In this document: in pieces, positions 42,192 through 51,619 of the stretch
Layout of the letters: each line of letters starts with the position of its first letter
How positions within the stretch are numbered: the first letter of the stretch is position 1
Assembly: GCF_932526225.1 (NCBI RefSeq)
Contig: NC_064034.1
Coordinates: forward strand, 18,228,927-18,288,926
Direction of reading: 5' to 3'
DNA from: Nematostella vectensis
Taxonomy: Eukaryota; Cnidaria; Anthozoa; Actiniaria; Edwardsiidae
DNA: 60,000 bases
The notes under the pieces: model-generated
Seen by the model: the letters and a program-made list of their open reading frames with translations, nothing else
Databases searched by the model: none
What the model was told of the DNA's origin: nothing
Position numbers and translations under genes: made by a program

Positions 42192-42905
42192 ATGGCCAAC
42201 CAACCTACTACCCAAGTCACCAACACCATTGAGATAGAAGACGGGGAGGAGGAGGAGGAGGAGATCTCGGAGGGTAGCCACTACCTCACCTCACGCTCAG
42301 CAAGAAACATGAATGCACTCAGTGAAGCGTTCCGCGACCACGTAGGGGCAGTGGGGGACTTCATGACCGGAAGATTGTGCAGGATAGCTGGACAAGTGGA
42401 GGAGGCCGAGAGAAAGAGCAACAGGTTGCGGGAACTATGCAATGATCACGAAACGGAAATCTCAAGCCTCAATAGCAAGGTGTATAGCCTAGAGAGAGAA
42501 TTACTGGACGAACAATCCATCAGCGCAGCAACGGCCTTAGAAAACGCCAACCTCCGCTACCAAATTGGTGTCCTAGAGGGGCGTGAGGAGACCCTGCGCA
42601 TGGAATACGATCTCCTGCGCATGCAAGTGGATTACGCCGATTTTAAAGACACCTGTGAGAAAGGGACGCAAGCACCACCACCCAACGAGGACCCACAGGT
42701 AATACACCTACGCATGGAAGTGGATTACCCCGACTATAAAGACACCTGTAACAAAGGGACGCAGGTGTCACACCCCAACGATGACCCATGGGTGATACAC
42801 CAGAGAGAGAGACGGGTGAAACTAATACTTCACCTTTTAACCATATTGATAATAATTGGGGTAGGACTAATGATGATGCTGTTGATAATCGCCAAAGTCA
42901 TCTAA
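42192..42905 (+). CDS. Coiled-coil protein 2 with C-terminal tail anchor (unspliced form), 237 aa
   Basis: The acidic N-terminus (EDGEEEEEEISEG) is followed by a long coiled coil (about 70-145, with ETEISSLNSKVYSLERELL). A 31-residue tandem repeat (LRMxVDYxDxKDTCxKGTQ) comes next, each unit ending in PN(E/D)DP. The unspliced end has a basic RERRVK and then LILHLLTILIIIGVGLMM to the stop: a tail-anchored membrane protein. GT dinucleotides at 42,699 (cacag/gtaata) and 42,792 (catgg/gtgata) are both phase 0. They can join an acceptor at 42,924, which would replace the membrane tail. Confidence 0.85.
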   Translation: MANQPTTQVTNTIEIEDGEEEEEEISEGSHYLTSRSARNMNALSEAFRDHVGAVGDFMTGRLCRIAGQVEEAERKSNRLRELCNDHETEISSLNSKVYSLERELLDEQSISAATALENANLRYQIGVLEGREETLRMEYDLLRMQVDYADFKDTCEKGTQAPPPNEDPQVIHLRMEVDYPDYKDTCNKGTQVSHPNDDPWVIHQRERRVKLILHLLTILIIIGVGLMMMLLIIAKVI

Positions 42906-42924
42906 CACTGTTCCCAACCCACAG

Positions 42925-43152
42925 GACACGGACCAACCCACCAACTACGAGTTAGGGTACAGTGCTGCCGTACGCACGTACCAACCGATGCTGCTGGACC
43001 TAGACGCTCAAGTGCATAAGTTCATGGGGAGAAACATGAGAGAGAAGTCCCAGAGAAACCAACTGCTGAAAAAGCTCAAACGTATCCGCAACAGGTACAA
43101 GGGTAACAACCGCAAATGGCAAGATGTGGACCAACACCAAGAGACTGAGTGA
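42925..43152 (+). CDS. Alternative 3' exon of coiled-coil gene 2: soluble basic tail, 75 codons
   Basis: Directly follows the acceptor ttcccaacccacag (ending 42,924), is open in phase 0 to TGA at 43,150-43,152, and has no start codon near its beginning. Joined to donor 42,698/42,699 it gives a predicted 244-residue soluble isoform. The tail includes TNYELGYSAAVRTYQP and the basic RNQLLKKLKRIRNRYKG. Between-frame continuity over 228 nt, with good donor and acceptor, makes splicing likely. No transcript evidence is available here. Confidence 0.65.
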   Translation, partial: DTDQPTNYELGYSAAVRTYQPMLLDLDAQVHKFMGRNMREKSQRNQLLKKLKRIRNRYKGNNRKWQDVDQHQETE

Positions 43153-43268
43153 CTTTTTTACCACAAACACTTTTCTTTATTACCCTATAACCAGTAAATA
43201 CATTTTTTATACTAACCATAGTGGTAACAATAAAAAAACACTAAAAGTAAACAATGACTACAATGTCT
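43153..43268. terminator. Convergent 3' end region
   Basis: The plus-strand coiled-coil gene and the minus-strand right-end gene converge here. aataaa on the plus strand (about 43,229) and taataaag read on the minus strand (about 43,172-43,180) are candidate polyadenylation signals. Confidence 0.6.
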
Positions 43269-44042
43269 CTACATATCCCCAAATGGGAACAGATGGGCAC
43301 CCTTCCCTATACGGTGGGCAGTGTCCCTGGTGACTTCCCAAACCTCCGCCTCCTTCCCCTCTAGTATTCCAGGTAACTTTTCGTTACGGCACAACTTCAC
43401 CATATCCCATGGGGTGATCCCACTGCTCACTAGCTCCTCCATGTAGGAGAACCAAGAACTCCAACGCATAGTGAACCCAAGCGCTTTCACCATCCTGTCC
43501 AGCCCTTCCCACATGTGGTCAGTGTTCCCCCTGATGGCGTCCTTAACCTCATAGAAGATGTTTAGCCAGCTGTCCTTCGTACCTTGCTGGTGCTTGTACT
43601 CCAGTACCTCACCCATCAGGTCCCATACTACCTTCTTAACGTAATAGTCCACACCGTATAGGTTGTTGGCGGAGTCCACTACATCGTGATAGACGGGTTT
43701 GGGATAGACACTACCCACATCACAGTCACTGTCGTCACTGTTGACCACTATCACCTTCTCCTCCACCTCGTAACTGTTGTTGCTATCGTCATTATCTACA
43801 ACCACTGCTTCTTTTGCTTCTTCATCACAGGTGCAATCACCTCCTCCTCCACCACCTCCTCCACAACACCCTCCTCCTCCTCTTCGTCCTCCCCCTCCTC
43901 TACCACACACGGGACCTTGCTTGGTGGTGGTGGTGGTGGCGGTGGGACGTTTACGTTTGCGCTTGCGCACGCGCGGGGGGTGAGGGTTTGCTTCCTGGCC
44001 CTTGCTGGCGCTTTCTTCTTCTTCATACTGGGAGGTGTCCAT
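43269..44042 (-). CDS. Right-end accessory protein C-terminal domain (frame 2)
   Basis: The open frame extends to 44,132. The Met at 44,042 (MDTSQYEEEESASKG) is a plausible independent start, or the frame is reached by an intron or frameshift from the overlapping GRF ORF. It has a basic NLS-like RKRKRKRP, a Gly-rich run, and acidic segments (VVDNDDSNNSYEVEEK). The C-terminal domain (about the last 137 residues) has NIFYEVKDAI, MWEGLDRMVKALGF, GITPWDMVKL and a terminal FPFGDM. That domain resembles the C-terminal domain of the left-end protein. Function is unknown. Confidence 0.65.
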   Translation of the reverse strand: MDTSQYEEEESASKGQEANPHPPRVRKRKRKRPTATTTTTKQGPVCGRGGGGRRGGGGCCGGGGGGGGDCTCDEEAKEAVVVDNDDSNNSYEVEEKVIVVNSDDSDCDVGSVYPKPVYHDVVDSANNLYGVDYYVKKVVWDLMGEVLEYKHQQGTKDSWLNIFYEVKDAIRGNTDHMWEGLDRMVKALGFTMRWSSWFSYMEELVSSGITPWDMVKLCRNEKLPGILEGKEAEVWEVTRDTAHRIGKGAHLFPFGDM

Positions 44043-44386
44043 ACTGCTGCAGGCTTCTTCCTCTCCGACTCTTTCGGCTCCTCCGCCCACACGAACTGCT
44101 TGCATTTTTGGTTGGGGGCTTGCACTGGGCACTGAAAATAGACACGCCCTCTAGAGAACTGACCGGCGCTCACCACTGGTTTGCAGATGAGGTTGTGACC
44201 CTCGCACACAGGGAAGTCGAAGACTGTGTTTCCCTCGGGGATGTACTCTTTTATACACTGGGCTTGGTCGGGGGTGAAGTAGTACCCACAACCGATCTGG
44301 TCGTTTTTATAATCGATGTTGGCACCACACCTCAACGCTGACCCAGTTTGTTTAGCCTCGACACCGCAAAAGCACTTCACATTCAT
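43796..44386 (-). CDS. Double GRF-type zinc-finger protein (frame 1), 196 aa
   Basis: It starts 43 bp inside the right terminal repeat's TATA box. Two GRF-like zinc modules are visible. The first has C5, C7, C20 and C33 (CFCG, then GCGYYF). The second has C61, C68, C86 and C95 (CEGHNLIC, GRVYFQCP, KCKQFVW). GRF fingers bind single-stranded nucleic acid in other proteins. A Lys/Pro/Glu-rich low-complexity tail runs to a stop just where the overlapping frame 2 becomes acidic and non-repetitive. A frameshift, a short intron or two overlapping genes could explain this. Confidence 0.75.
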   Translation of the reverse strand: MNVKCFCGVEAKQTGSALRCGANIDYKNDQIGCGYYFTPDQAQCIKEYIPEGNTVFDFPVCEGHNLICKPVVSAGQFSRGRVYFQCPVQAPNQKCKQFVWAEEPKESERKKPAAVWTPPSMKKKKAPARARKQTLTPRACASANVNVPPPPPPPPSKVPCVVEEGEDEEEEEGVVEEVVEEEVIAPVMKKQKKQWL

Positions 44387-44428
44387 AGCGGAAGAATTGT
44401 TGCTTACCCCTAAAAAGCCCCTGCCGTC

Positions 44429-44435
44429 TTATATC
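44429..44435 (-). promoter_or_regulatory. TATA box at the inner edge of the right terminal repeat
   Basis: ttatatc on the plus strand reads GATATAA on the minus strand, 43 bp before the ATG at 44,386. It is identical to the left-end promoter because it lies in the inverted repeat. Confidence 0.65.
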
Positions 44436-44648
44436 CTTTCCCGCGCTGACGTCACCGTGACGTCGCGCGCGCGCCAACCAATCCTGGGACCGCGTGACGT
44501 CACACCCCTCACCATATAACTCGAACCCTATTGGCTAACGCTAACTGTGACGTCACACACCAGACCATATATCCACCAATCAGAATCCACCTTGACCACC
44601 CCTCCCCTAGCAGACCATAAGCAGACCATGTATACTAGTGATACTACT
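44429..44648 (-). repeat. Polinton right terminal inverted repeat (220 bp)
   Basis: Reverse complement of 22,760-22,979 with no mismatch that I can find. It ends GATACTACT, directly followed by the TACGTT target duplication. Confidence 0.97.
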
Positions 44649-44654
44649 TACGTT
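44649..44654. repeat. Polinton target-site duplication, right (TACGTT)
   Basis: Matches 22,754-22,759. The following bases, tgattgataacc, match the paralogous empty site at 51,379 onward. Confidence 0.97.
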
Positions 44655-44899
44655 TGATTGATAACCTTCTGGGTGAAGAGCTTCACACATCATTAGGAAG
44701 AGCCTTATTTGGGCATAATGAATACGATGATCTTTTTTCACGTATTTCTCCGTTGGTCAAGCTATTGCACATATCCTTAATTCGTATAGTTATTGTTATT
44801 TAAATTTATAAAGTTTTAGTTTAAGTTATACAAAATTCTGCATGCTTCATTCGTTATGTCTAAGTGCTCAGTAACATTAAAGTACATATACATGTATAC

Positions 44900-45297
44900 G
44901 TAGTTTACTAGCATGATAGAAGTGTTTTCTAGTAATTCCCCTTGGGTTATGTGGCCATACGCAGTTTACTAGCATCATGGAAGTGTTTTCTAGTAATTCC
45001 CCTTGGGTTATGTGGCCATACGTAGTTTACTAGCATGATAGAAGTGTTTTCTAGTAATTCCCCTTGGGTTATGTGGCCATACGTAGTTTACTAGCATCAT
45101 AGAAGTGTTTTCTAGTAATTCCCCTTGGGTTATGTGGCCATACGTAGTTTACTAGCATCATAGAAGTGTTTTCTAGTTATGCCCCTTGGGTTATAGAAGT
45201 GTTTTCTAGTAATGATCCTTGGGTTATAGAAGTGTTTTCTAGTAATGATCCTTGGGTTATAGAAGTGTTTTCTAGTAATGATCCTTGGGTTATTTTG
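44900..45297. repeat. 61-bp minisatellite (copy A)
   Basis: About five units of 61 bp (tagtttactagcatgatag, aagtgttttctagtaattcc, ccttgggttatgtggccatacg), then about three shorter 33-bp derivatives ending atgatccttgggtta. Copy B at 51,620-51,826 has about three long and one short unit, so unit number changed after duplication. Confidence 0.9.
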
Positions 45298-46332
45298 CCA
45301 AAGTACTGACACTGAAGATGGACACCGCACTTTGGTGCTTTTTAAACGTCTCACAATTACCGGTTTGTTAGCTAGATTTGCGAGACAGGACCGCCAGTCA
45401 TCCGAGGCTGCTGCATTCACAAATTTGCTTAGCGTGTGGAGGAGATAATCACAAGGCTCGATTTTGCACCTTAAGACGCCGCGCCGGGAAACGGGAGGGG
45501 GCTACGACAGGGGGACAGGTCGTAGCCGGCATCACACAAAAGTCCTGCTGTATCCTCTGTAATAAGACCGGTACAAAGCCATCGGTCAAACGAAACACTG
45601 GCCGATACATAAGAACCTTTGCAAAGCCATTCATACTTTAAAGCGGAAATATGTGAGTAACGTGGCTGTGGGCGATAGCTCAGATGATAATGTGTATCCA
45701 ACTCATATTACACCGAGAAATCAAGTTCGTGTAGCTCAGTTAGTTGGACAGAAATGTACTGTTAAAGCCGCATTGTCACCAGTTTACTTCCGGTCGATTA
45801 CAATCTCCGATGATTTTTAACGGAAACCGCGAAAAATATTTCAAAATATTGAAAGCAGTGTGTATATTGCAAGTTTCTTCTAGGATGTGATTGATAATTT
45901 AGAGCGGATGGCATGTTAAATATCTCGGGTTCTAATAGATTCTTTTGTCTTTTAACGGTTGAGGTTTCTGTCGGACCTCCGGAAGTGAACTGGTGACAAT
46001 GCGGCTTTAAGTGCCTTCTTAACAAACAACCGACTATTGCATTATGGGATACGGGGGCGCAAGTATCAATTTTATCGGAGGAAACCTTGAAAGCCAACTC
46101 GATTGTAGGTGACATCCAACCAATTGAACAACTCGTCGGCACGGGAAAACTTAATTTGCAAGCAGCAAACGGAACGTCTATTCCTTATAGTGGATGGGTA
46201 GAATTGAAACTATGTTTTCCTTTTTTGGTAACTAAGCAACGCCTAGACCTACCTATAATCGGCTATAATGTTATTGAAATGATCATTAAATCCGCGACTG
46301 ATAACGGTCAGAATGAAAGCTTTTTGAAAGGA
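45298..46332 (+). pseudogene. Ty3/Gypsy gag-protease fragment (copy A)
   Basis: The frames contain a CCHC-like knuckle (CLACGGDNHKARFC) and an aspartic protease active site (ALWDTGAQVS). Frame changes and the TTAA MITE at 45,766-46,006 interrupt them. The fragment is cut by the duplication junction at 46,332. It is broken and not expected to be functional. Confidence 0.75.
45766..46006. mobile_element. 241-bp MITE with TTAA target duplication
   Basis: TTAA at 45,762-45,765 and 46,007-46,010 flank inverted termini AGCCGCATTGTCACCAG and CTGGTGACAATGCGGCT. The paralogous site (TTAA at 52,298-52,301) lacks it. The TTAA duplication is typical of piggyBac-type elements. It is non-coding, so it was mobilised in trans. 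Confidence 0.93.
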
Positions 46333-46333
46333 A

Positions 46334-49251
46334 CAACACACTAATGCTGACGGGGAAGTCTACCCGGCGCATGACACTCGGCACTAAAACCGCTGGAGAC
46401 ATGATAGCGAAGGTACCGTGGTAAAAAAAATCGTCGAGGTTCTGTTCTAACAAATTAACTGTAATTTTAGAAGAAAGCCTCGACTTGAGGTTATTATTTG
46501 CACGCATTTGCATCTTTTACAATCAGTCTAACTTTCTATGTTGGAGTTGACTCATTTTGCTGTATACATTTTTTGTCAACGTTATTTTCCTGATTTTTAG
46601 GGTTTCTTTCTATTGTGTAGTTCCAGAAAATATACATACCCCCCTACTGAGGGGGTCGGAGGTATGACCCCCACCCCTCTGGAATTTCCAACCCCTGGAA
46701 AAAAATACAGTGACTGTTAAGGAAAAAAAGGCATTTTACCCCCCACCCCTCCCCTCTTGGAAATTCCTGGGCGTTTGAAACCCCCACCCCCCGGAATTTG
46801 CAATCCCCTCAATGGGGGGGGGGGGGGTATGGATATTTTCTGGAACTACACAATGCATACGCGAAAATGGTTGAGGGTTTGATTCTATGCAATAGTTTTC
46901 TTGAGATTTTCATTGAAGCAATTTCAGAAGCACGAACACTTATAACACCCACGACAAGTCACGCGTGAACTCATTTCCTTCTAGAATGTCAAAGAGAAAC
47001 ACGTGGGCGTCAAGGTCCAATATATCAAACCGAATCACGACGAAAATGGAAAACTTTTGAGTGTTGCTATTCACGCTGACGGATTACCTGTGGTTGACTT
47101 TGACCACGTGATTATAGCTACGCAGGCAAATCAAGCGGTCAAGCTTGTACCGAATGCACGTGCTGATCACGTGAAAACGCTGAGTTCGTTTAAATACGTA
47201 TGGAGTGAGATGGTGGTTCACAGCGATGAAGTAGGTATTTGAATTGCTCAGCCCGCGTGTGCCTGCGTGTGGTAAAATTCTTTAGGAGGCAGGAAGGGGT
47301 ATTTTGATGAAGAGAGGGGAATAACTAACTTGAGGGGGGGGTTGGGGTTGTACCTTCTTCCATGTGATTTTTGCATTTAGTCTTCCTGTCTATCAGTTGC
47401 TTTGTTTCGAATTATGTCGAAGCATTATTATATTTCTCCGGGAGAGGCAGGGTTGGGATCTTTACGCCTTTTGATACTCCGTCAGATATGTTTTCTCGAT
47501 GGTCGCGTTCCTCGTGTTGAAAAGTCTACACTCAAGGCAATGTTCTAACGCTTTTATCTATGATATCAATTTTTAGCGCCTGATGCCTCTTGATAAATCA
47601 AACTGGACGATTGGAAACTTCTTTATCCAACCAAACTGTCCTGAGACAAAGCGACGCAAAGCGAGTCCTCATTACACACCGAATGGACAAGAGGAACAAC
47701 ATGGTGACCTTCAGGGGATCCAGATCAAGTCGGGCCTAGACATCAGGGACTTTAATAAGGATGGGCTGTGTGACTGTTCTCCAGGAGGGGCCATCATGTG
47801 CACTGTGTGGCAAAACATCTCGCAGCCTCTTAACATGGATAAATGTGGAGATGGGTTCCCTGTGTTTCAAACTTGGAACCCCTGGGTGCAGCCTCGGCAA
47901 GACAAGATTCTGGTACTGTGGACATTCATATTACTTAATCGCTATTTCGCACGCTTATATTTGAGTAGTATATGCTCGGTTACTCTCTGAGTAATCGCAT
48001 CAACTGCTATCGCCTCTCGCATCAACTGTTATCGCCTTGGCTTTTGGCTACATCCTTTTTTGGTCAGTACTCGGAGAAAAAATATGTTCACGCATGCTCA
48101 AAAGGATACCATAGCAGCTTACCGCAGAGTCTTCTCCTGCGGACACAAACAAACGAGAACGCGAAAGAACAGAGACGAGACACGGATAAATGAGCCGAAG
48201 AAAAAAAAAAACAGGAAGAAAGCTCTGCTAGCAGGGTAGCGCGTACCCCACTTGTGTGTAGGTTTTTACTAAAGGATCTTCGCAAATAATACCCTTTTCA
48301 ATATGATACCCAAGACACGTGCTGCTATTAAATTTTGCCGCCGCGGTAATCGTTTCTCAAAAGTTCCCTACTCTCTTTTGCACACTAATCTGTCTCAAAC
48401 ACCGCTAAAATGTCCACATTGATATTATTGCGCAAATCTTCGTCTTAACCTATTTGTCTGGTCATAGAATTGTGCCTCAAAAGATTGTTTTCGTATAATC
48501 CATAATATATATACCTTTATTGTTGACATCCAGTCGTTGCGTTCCCCAGCCCAATGGATATCATTACTTTGAGCGGCCCGTGGTCACGGTGGAGACAGAG
48601 AAAGCACTAGAAAACCTGAAGGCCATCCAAGGTCAAGACAACGTCTGGTAAGGTACCGGAAACACTGCGTCTAGAGGTTCTCCCTCAACACAAAGTACTA
48701 AAATAAAGCTTGATAAGGAAACGCGTTCCAATTGGATTCTTTCCATTTGGATTCCATTCGTTTTTCCTTATGTCCTAGCAGGGGCGTATCGGCTTTTTAA
48801 ATGAATGAGACTCATTCGAGTACCTAATAATATAGATCAGCATGGCATGTAGGGGCAGAAACAAACAGGCAACTCCTCTGTCAAATAACCAACGTGGTCT
48901 AGCTGGGAAAAGTATTGCAGGGGCTGGATTGTATTTATCTTTTTTCAAAAGTGGCCTTTTCGGATAAAAAAAAAACCTAAACGCGAATTTACATATTTTT
49001 ATTTTTACATATATTTACATATTTTTATTTTTAGGTATATTGGCGCATACTCCCTACCGGGAGTTCCGCTTCTAGAAAATGCTGCCAACAGCGGGCTCAT
49101 GATAGCGGAGCGTCTAACAGGACAAAGTCGACCGTGGAAGGTTCATCCTATCGGCCAGACAAAGCAGAATAAGGCGGGAAAGTTAGGCTCTCTGATTTTA
49201 CTAGTACTACTAGGAGTTGTGTTGTGTAGTGTTCTATACTCAAGATTATAA
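46334..49251 (+). pseudogene. 5'-truncated duplicate of the oxidase-like gene (exons 4 partial to 8)
   Basis: Duplicate exons: 46,334-46,412 (partial exon 4), 46,985-47,230, 47,577-47,912, 48,550-48,647 and 49,035-49,251. Splice sites and frames are preserved, with only a few substitutions (for example a Met-to-Ile change in the DHVI(M/I)ATQAN segment). It lacks exons 1-3 with the FAD-binding Rossmann motif and has no host promoter, so it should not make an active enzyme by itself. Splicing from the upstream full gene into these exons is possible only across the Polinton. Confidence 0.88.
46612..46854. mobile_element. MITE with 30-bp-class inverted termini (copy B)
   Basis: Paralogue of the element at 18,547-18,790, here with better-matched ends (gtagttccagaaaat and attttctggaactac). 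It was inherited through the segmental duplication. Confidence 0.75.
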
Positions 49252-49647
49252 ATGCTGCGCTGTGCTAGTGAGGATAAGAAGCAATTAATGAGAAAAGTGT
49301 GTCGATAAAAGTGATATCAGGCCAAAACCTAATTCAATAATAGTCTTATTCAGTACATCATACTTTCGCGAAAACACAATTTGTATTCGATTTGCACTAA
49401 GACAAAGGAAGCCTGATTATTAAAATCTCGTGAATCTCAAAGAACTCGCGCACTTAGCCAATCATAATGGAGATAGTACGATGTATAATAATTTGATACT
49501 TATGTTGTGCGACTTGCCGGAAGTTCCGGCAAAGATCCATAGCCAGTGTTCCTATCGAAAAATGGGGTTTGACCCCCTGGAAATCGGAATTTCTCGAAAT
49601 CAGCCCTAGGCGGTTATGGGTCTTTCCTGATCACACATTACAAACCA

Positions 49648-50252
49648 CGGCGCTAATCAGTTAGGTAAAACAAAACCGCTACATGGTATACATGCAGCCA
49701 CAATCAGCGACAAAACTGGCGTCTAAAAAGTAGTCTTACTGAAATGAAATAATTTACACTATGGGAACTTTTTATTACTCACATCCCCCTTCCCCCCATT
49801 AAAAGTTGCTGTCTATTTGGGGAAGAGGGGGTTGGGATGGAGAGGGGAAGATATCAAAGTCACTATGCTACGTGGTTTAAATTTCCATCTGAAATTGCAT
49901 TTGAAGCGCTAAAATTTTCAACAGTTTTGTCGCTGATTGCAGCTAAGCTTGAAATTTTAGAAAGTAGCGAGAGAAGTTTACCTTAAGGCGTTTTTTTTTG
50001 TTTGTTATCGAGATTTGAATAGCTGGCACAATCTTAAATTTTATTTGGGATTGTTGAATTCCTTGCGCCCGTGGTCTTACCCCTGCTACTCCCTCTTGTT
50101 TCTGCCATTTTAAAACAAACACAAAGATGGCGGCGGCTTATCACATCGCGCTGAGTTTTTCTTCGCTAAAGAATACCAATAAACGTAAGGTAGGCTAATT
50201 GTTAGAGGTTTGGCAATATATTAGTCTTTATTTTTTTCATCGAGAGTCATGA
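49648..50252. other. Segment present only in copy B (insertion or copy A deletion)
   Basis: Copy A passes directly from attacaaacca to attggtaggga. Copy B has about 605 bp between them, with inverted 17-mers aatcagcgacaaaactg (49,702-49,718) and cagttttgtcgctgatt (49,922-49,938). No coding sequence is recognised. Confidence 0.8.
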
Positions 50253-51372
50253 TTGGTAGGGATTTTTTTTTTTGCTTATCCATTTCCTCCCCGTCCTATT
50301 TGGTCAGTTTTAAAAACAACACAACAGCCTGGATTTACGAACAAAACGATATAATAATCTGTTTTGATTGTTTTACAGCTTTTCTGTCAAGGTGTTTTTC
50401 ATTTTTTAGCATCACTTGGGTTTGCTGAAACTTGTTGCATGCTCTTCAGCAATTACTAGAAGGCATTGGGTCATTGTTTTGAACTGATAAGTTTTCCAAA
50501 ACGCCGTACAGTCCATAGCCAAGTGAGCTGGAGTATTTAGGCATTGAGTTAGATTGTTCGTTTTGCTTTTGACCCGGCTCATAAGTCGGCAAAATCGGTC
50601 TGAAACTGTTATTAAATTCTCCTTCAACACTCTTTGAAAGCTGTGGTAACTCGTCCCAAGTAACTGACGAGTAAACATTTTTCCAAACTTACCGAAATGT
50701 GCTCTAAAAATCTTGTTTGTGCACTCATCTTGTTGATTTATTGACCACGAACACCGTACGAGGGATCACGAGTCCCATGCCAAAACATGGCACAATGTTC
50801 GATTGTTCGTCTGTCAAAATCTGTCAAACTGAAATTTAGTCCTAGTCTCTCGCGGCCTCATTTTTCAAAGTGAGGCTGCGGAACAAGACCCCCAAACCAA
50901 AATCGAACCAAACACCCGCATATATTCTGCCACGTGCTCGTGAATGGAAAGGAAAGAGAGTTTTAAAAAGCGATGTCAAGATTAGTATGCTGCTCCTACG
51001 TCGCAGCAATTATATAAAAATAGAACAGATGGCGATACCCAATACAGCCATATAAGCACAAATCTTAGATACATATATCTTTTATTTTCCAATATTACAC
51101 CCCAATTCATTTTAAACCTGTTCAAAAAGTTTATAGAGTTAGGTCGCATGTTAAATCGGACAACAGATATTTATAAATAAATGGATGAAATCCACTCTAA
51201 TCTCCCCCAAAAAAACAGAAAATGACTTCTTTTTATGGAGCCGTTAATATGTTGTCATCTTTAGAAAACCCTTTTTTTATGGGGAGAATAGATCGTGTAA
51301 AAAGTATATTAAATATATTTACAAAAAGCACAGACGAACCTTGCTCAAAGCAAAGTGCTTTTTAGGAGTAAC
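50253..51372. other. Copy B 3' flank up to the empty Polinton site
   Basis: Matches 21,630-22,753 of copy A with small indels. No gene is recognised. Confidence 0.7.
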
Positions 51373-51378
51373 TACGTT
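51373..51378. other. Empty Polinton target site (single TACGTT)
   Basis: aactacgtttgattgataacc here equals the two flanks of the Polinton joined with a single TACGTT. This confirms both the insertion point and the 6-bp duplication. Confidence 0.97.
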
Positions 51379-51619
51379 TGATTGATAACCTGGGTGAAGA
51401 GCTTCACACATCATTAGGAAGAGCCTTATTTGGGCATAATGAATACGATGATCTTTTTTCACGTATTTCTCCGTTGGTCAAGCTATTGCACATATCCTTA
51501 ATCCTTATAGTTATTGTTATTTGAATTTATAAAGTTTTAGTTTAAGTTATACAAAATTCTGCATGCTTCATTCGTTATGTCTAAGTGTTCAGTAACATTA
51601 AAGTACATATACATGTATA

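Larger units (their letters stand above)
22760..44648. mobile_element. Intact Polinton/Maverick (adintovirus-like) element, 21.9 kb
   Basis: It is bounded by 220-bp inverted repeats beginning AGTAGTATCACT and by a 6-bp target duplication. It encodes all hallmark proteins: protein-primed PolB, rve integrase with chromodomain, packaging ATPase, adenain-like protease, major capsid protein and penton-like proteins. The core frames are uninterrupted and I see no difference between the terminal repeats, so the insertion is young and possibly competent. The internal GC content and CRE-like motifs differ from the AT-rich flanks. Confidence 0.98.
44655..46332. repeat. Tandem segmental duplication, copy A, right part
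   Basis: Corresponds to 51,379-52,653. It differs by a 241-bp TTAA MITE (present here only), a longer minisatellite and a 24-bp-scale deletion near 46,215. It ends within the retroelement protease region at gaaagga, joined by one base to copy B at 46,334. Confidence 0.93.

Noticed and set aside
44655-45297. 5' LTR of the Gypsy-like element
   Set aside because: No match to the probable 3' LTR sequence; mostly minisatellite and unassigned DNA.
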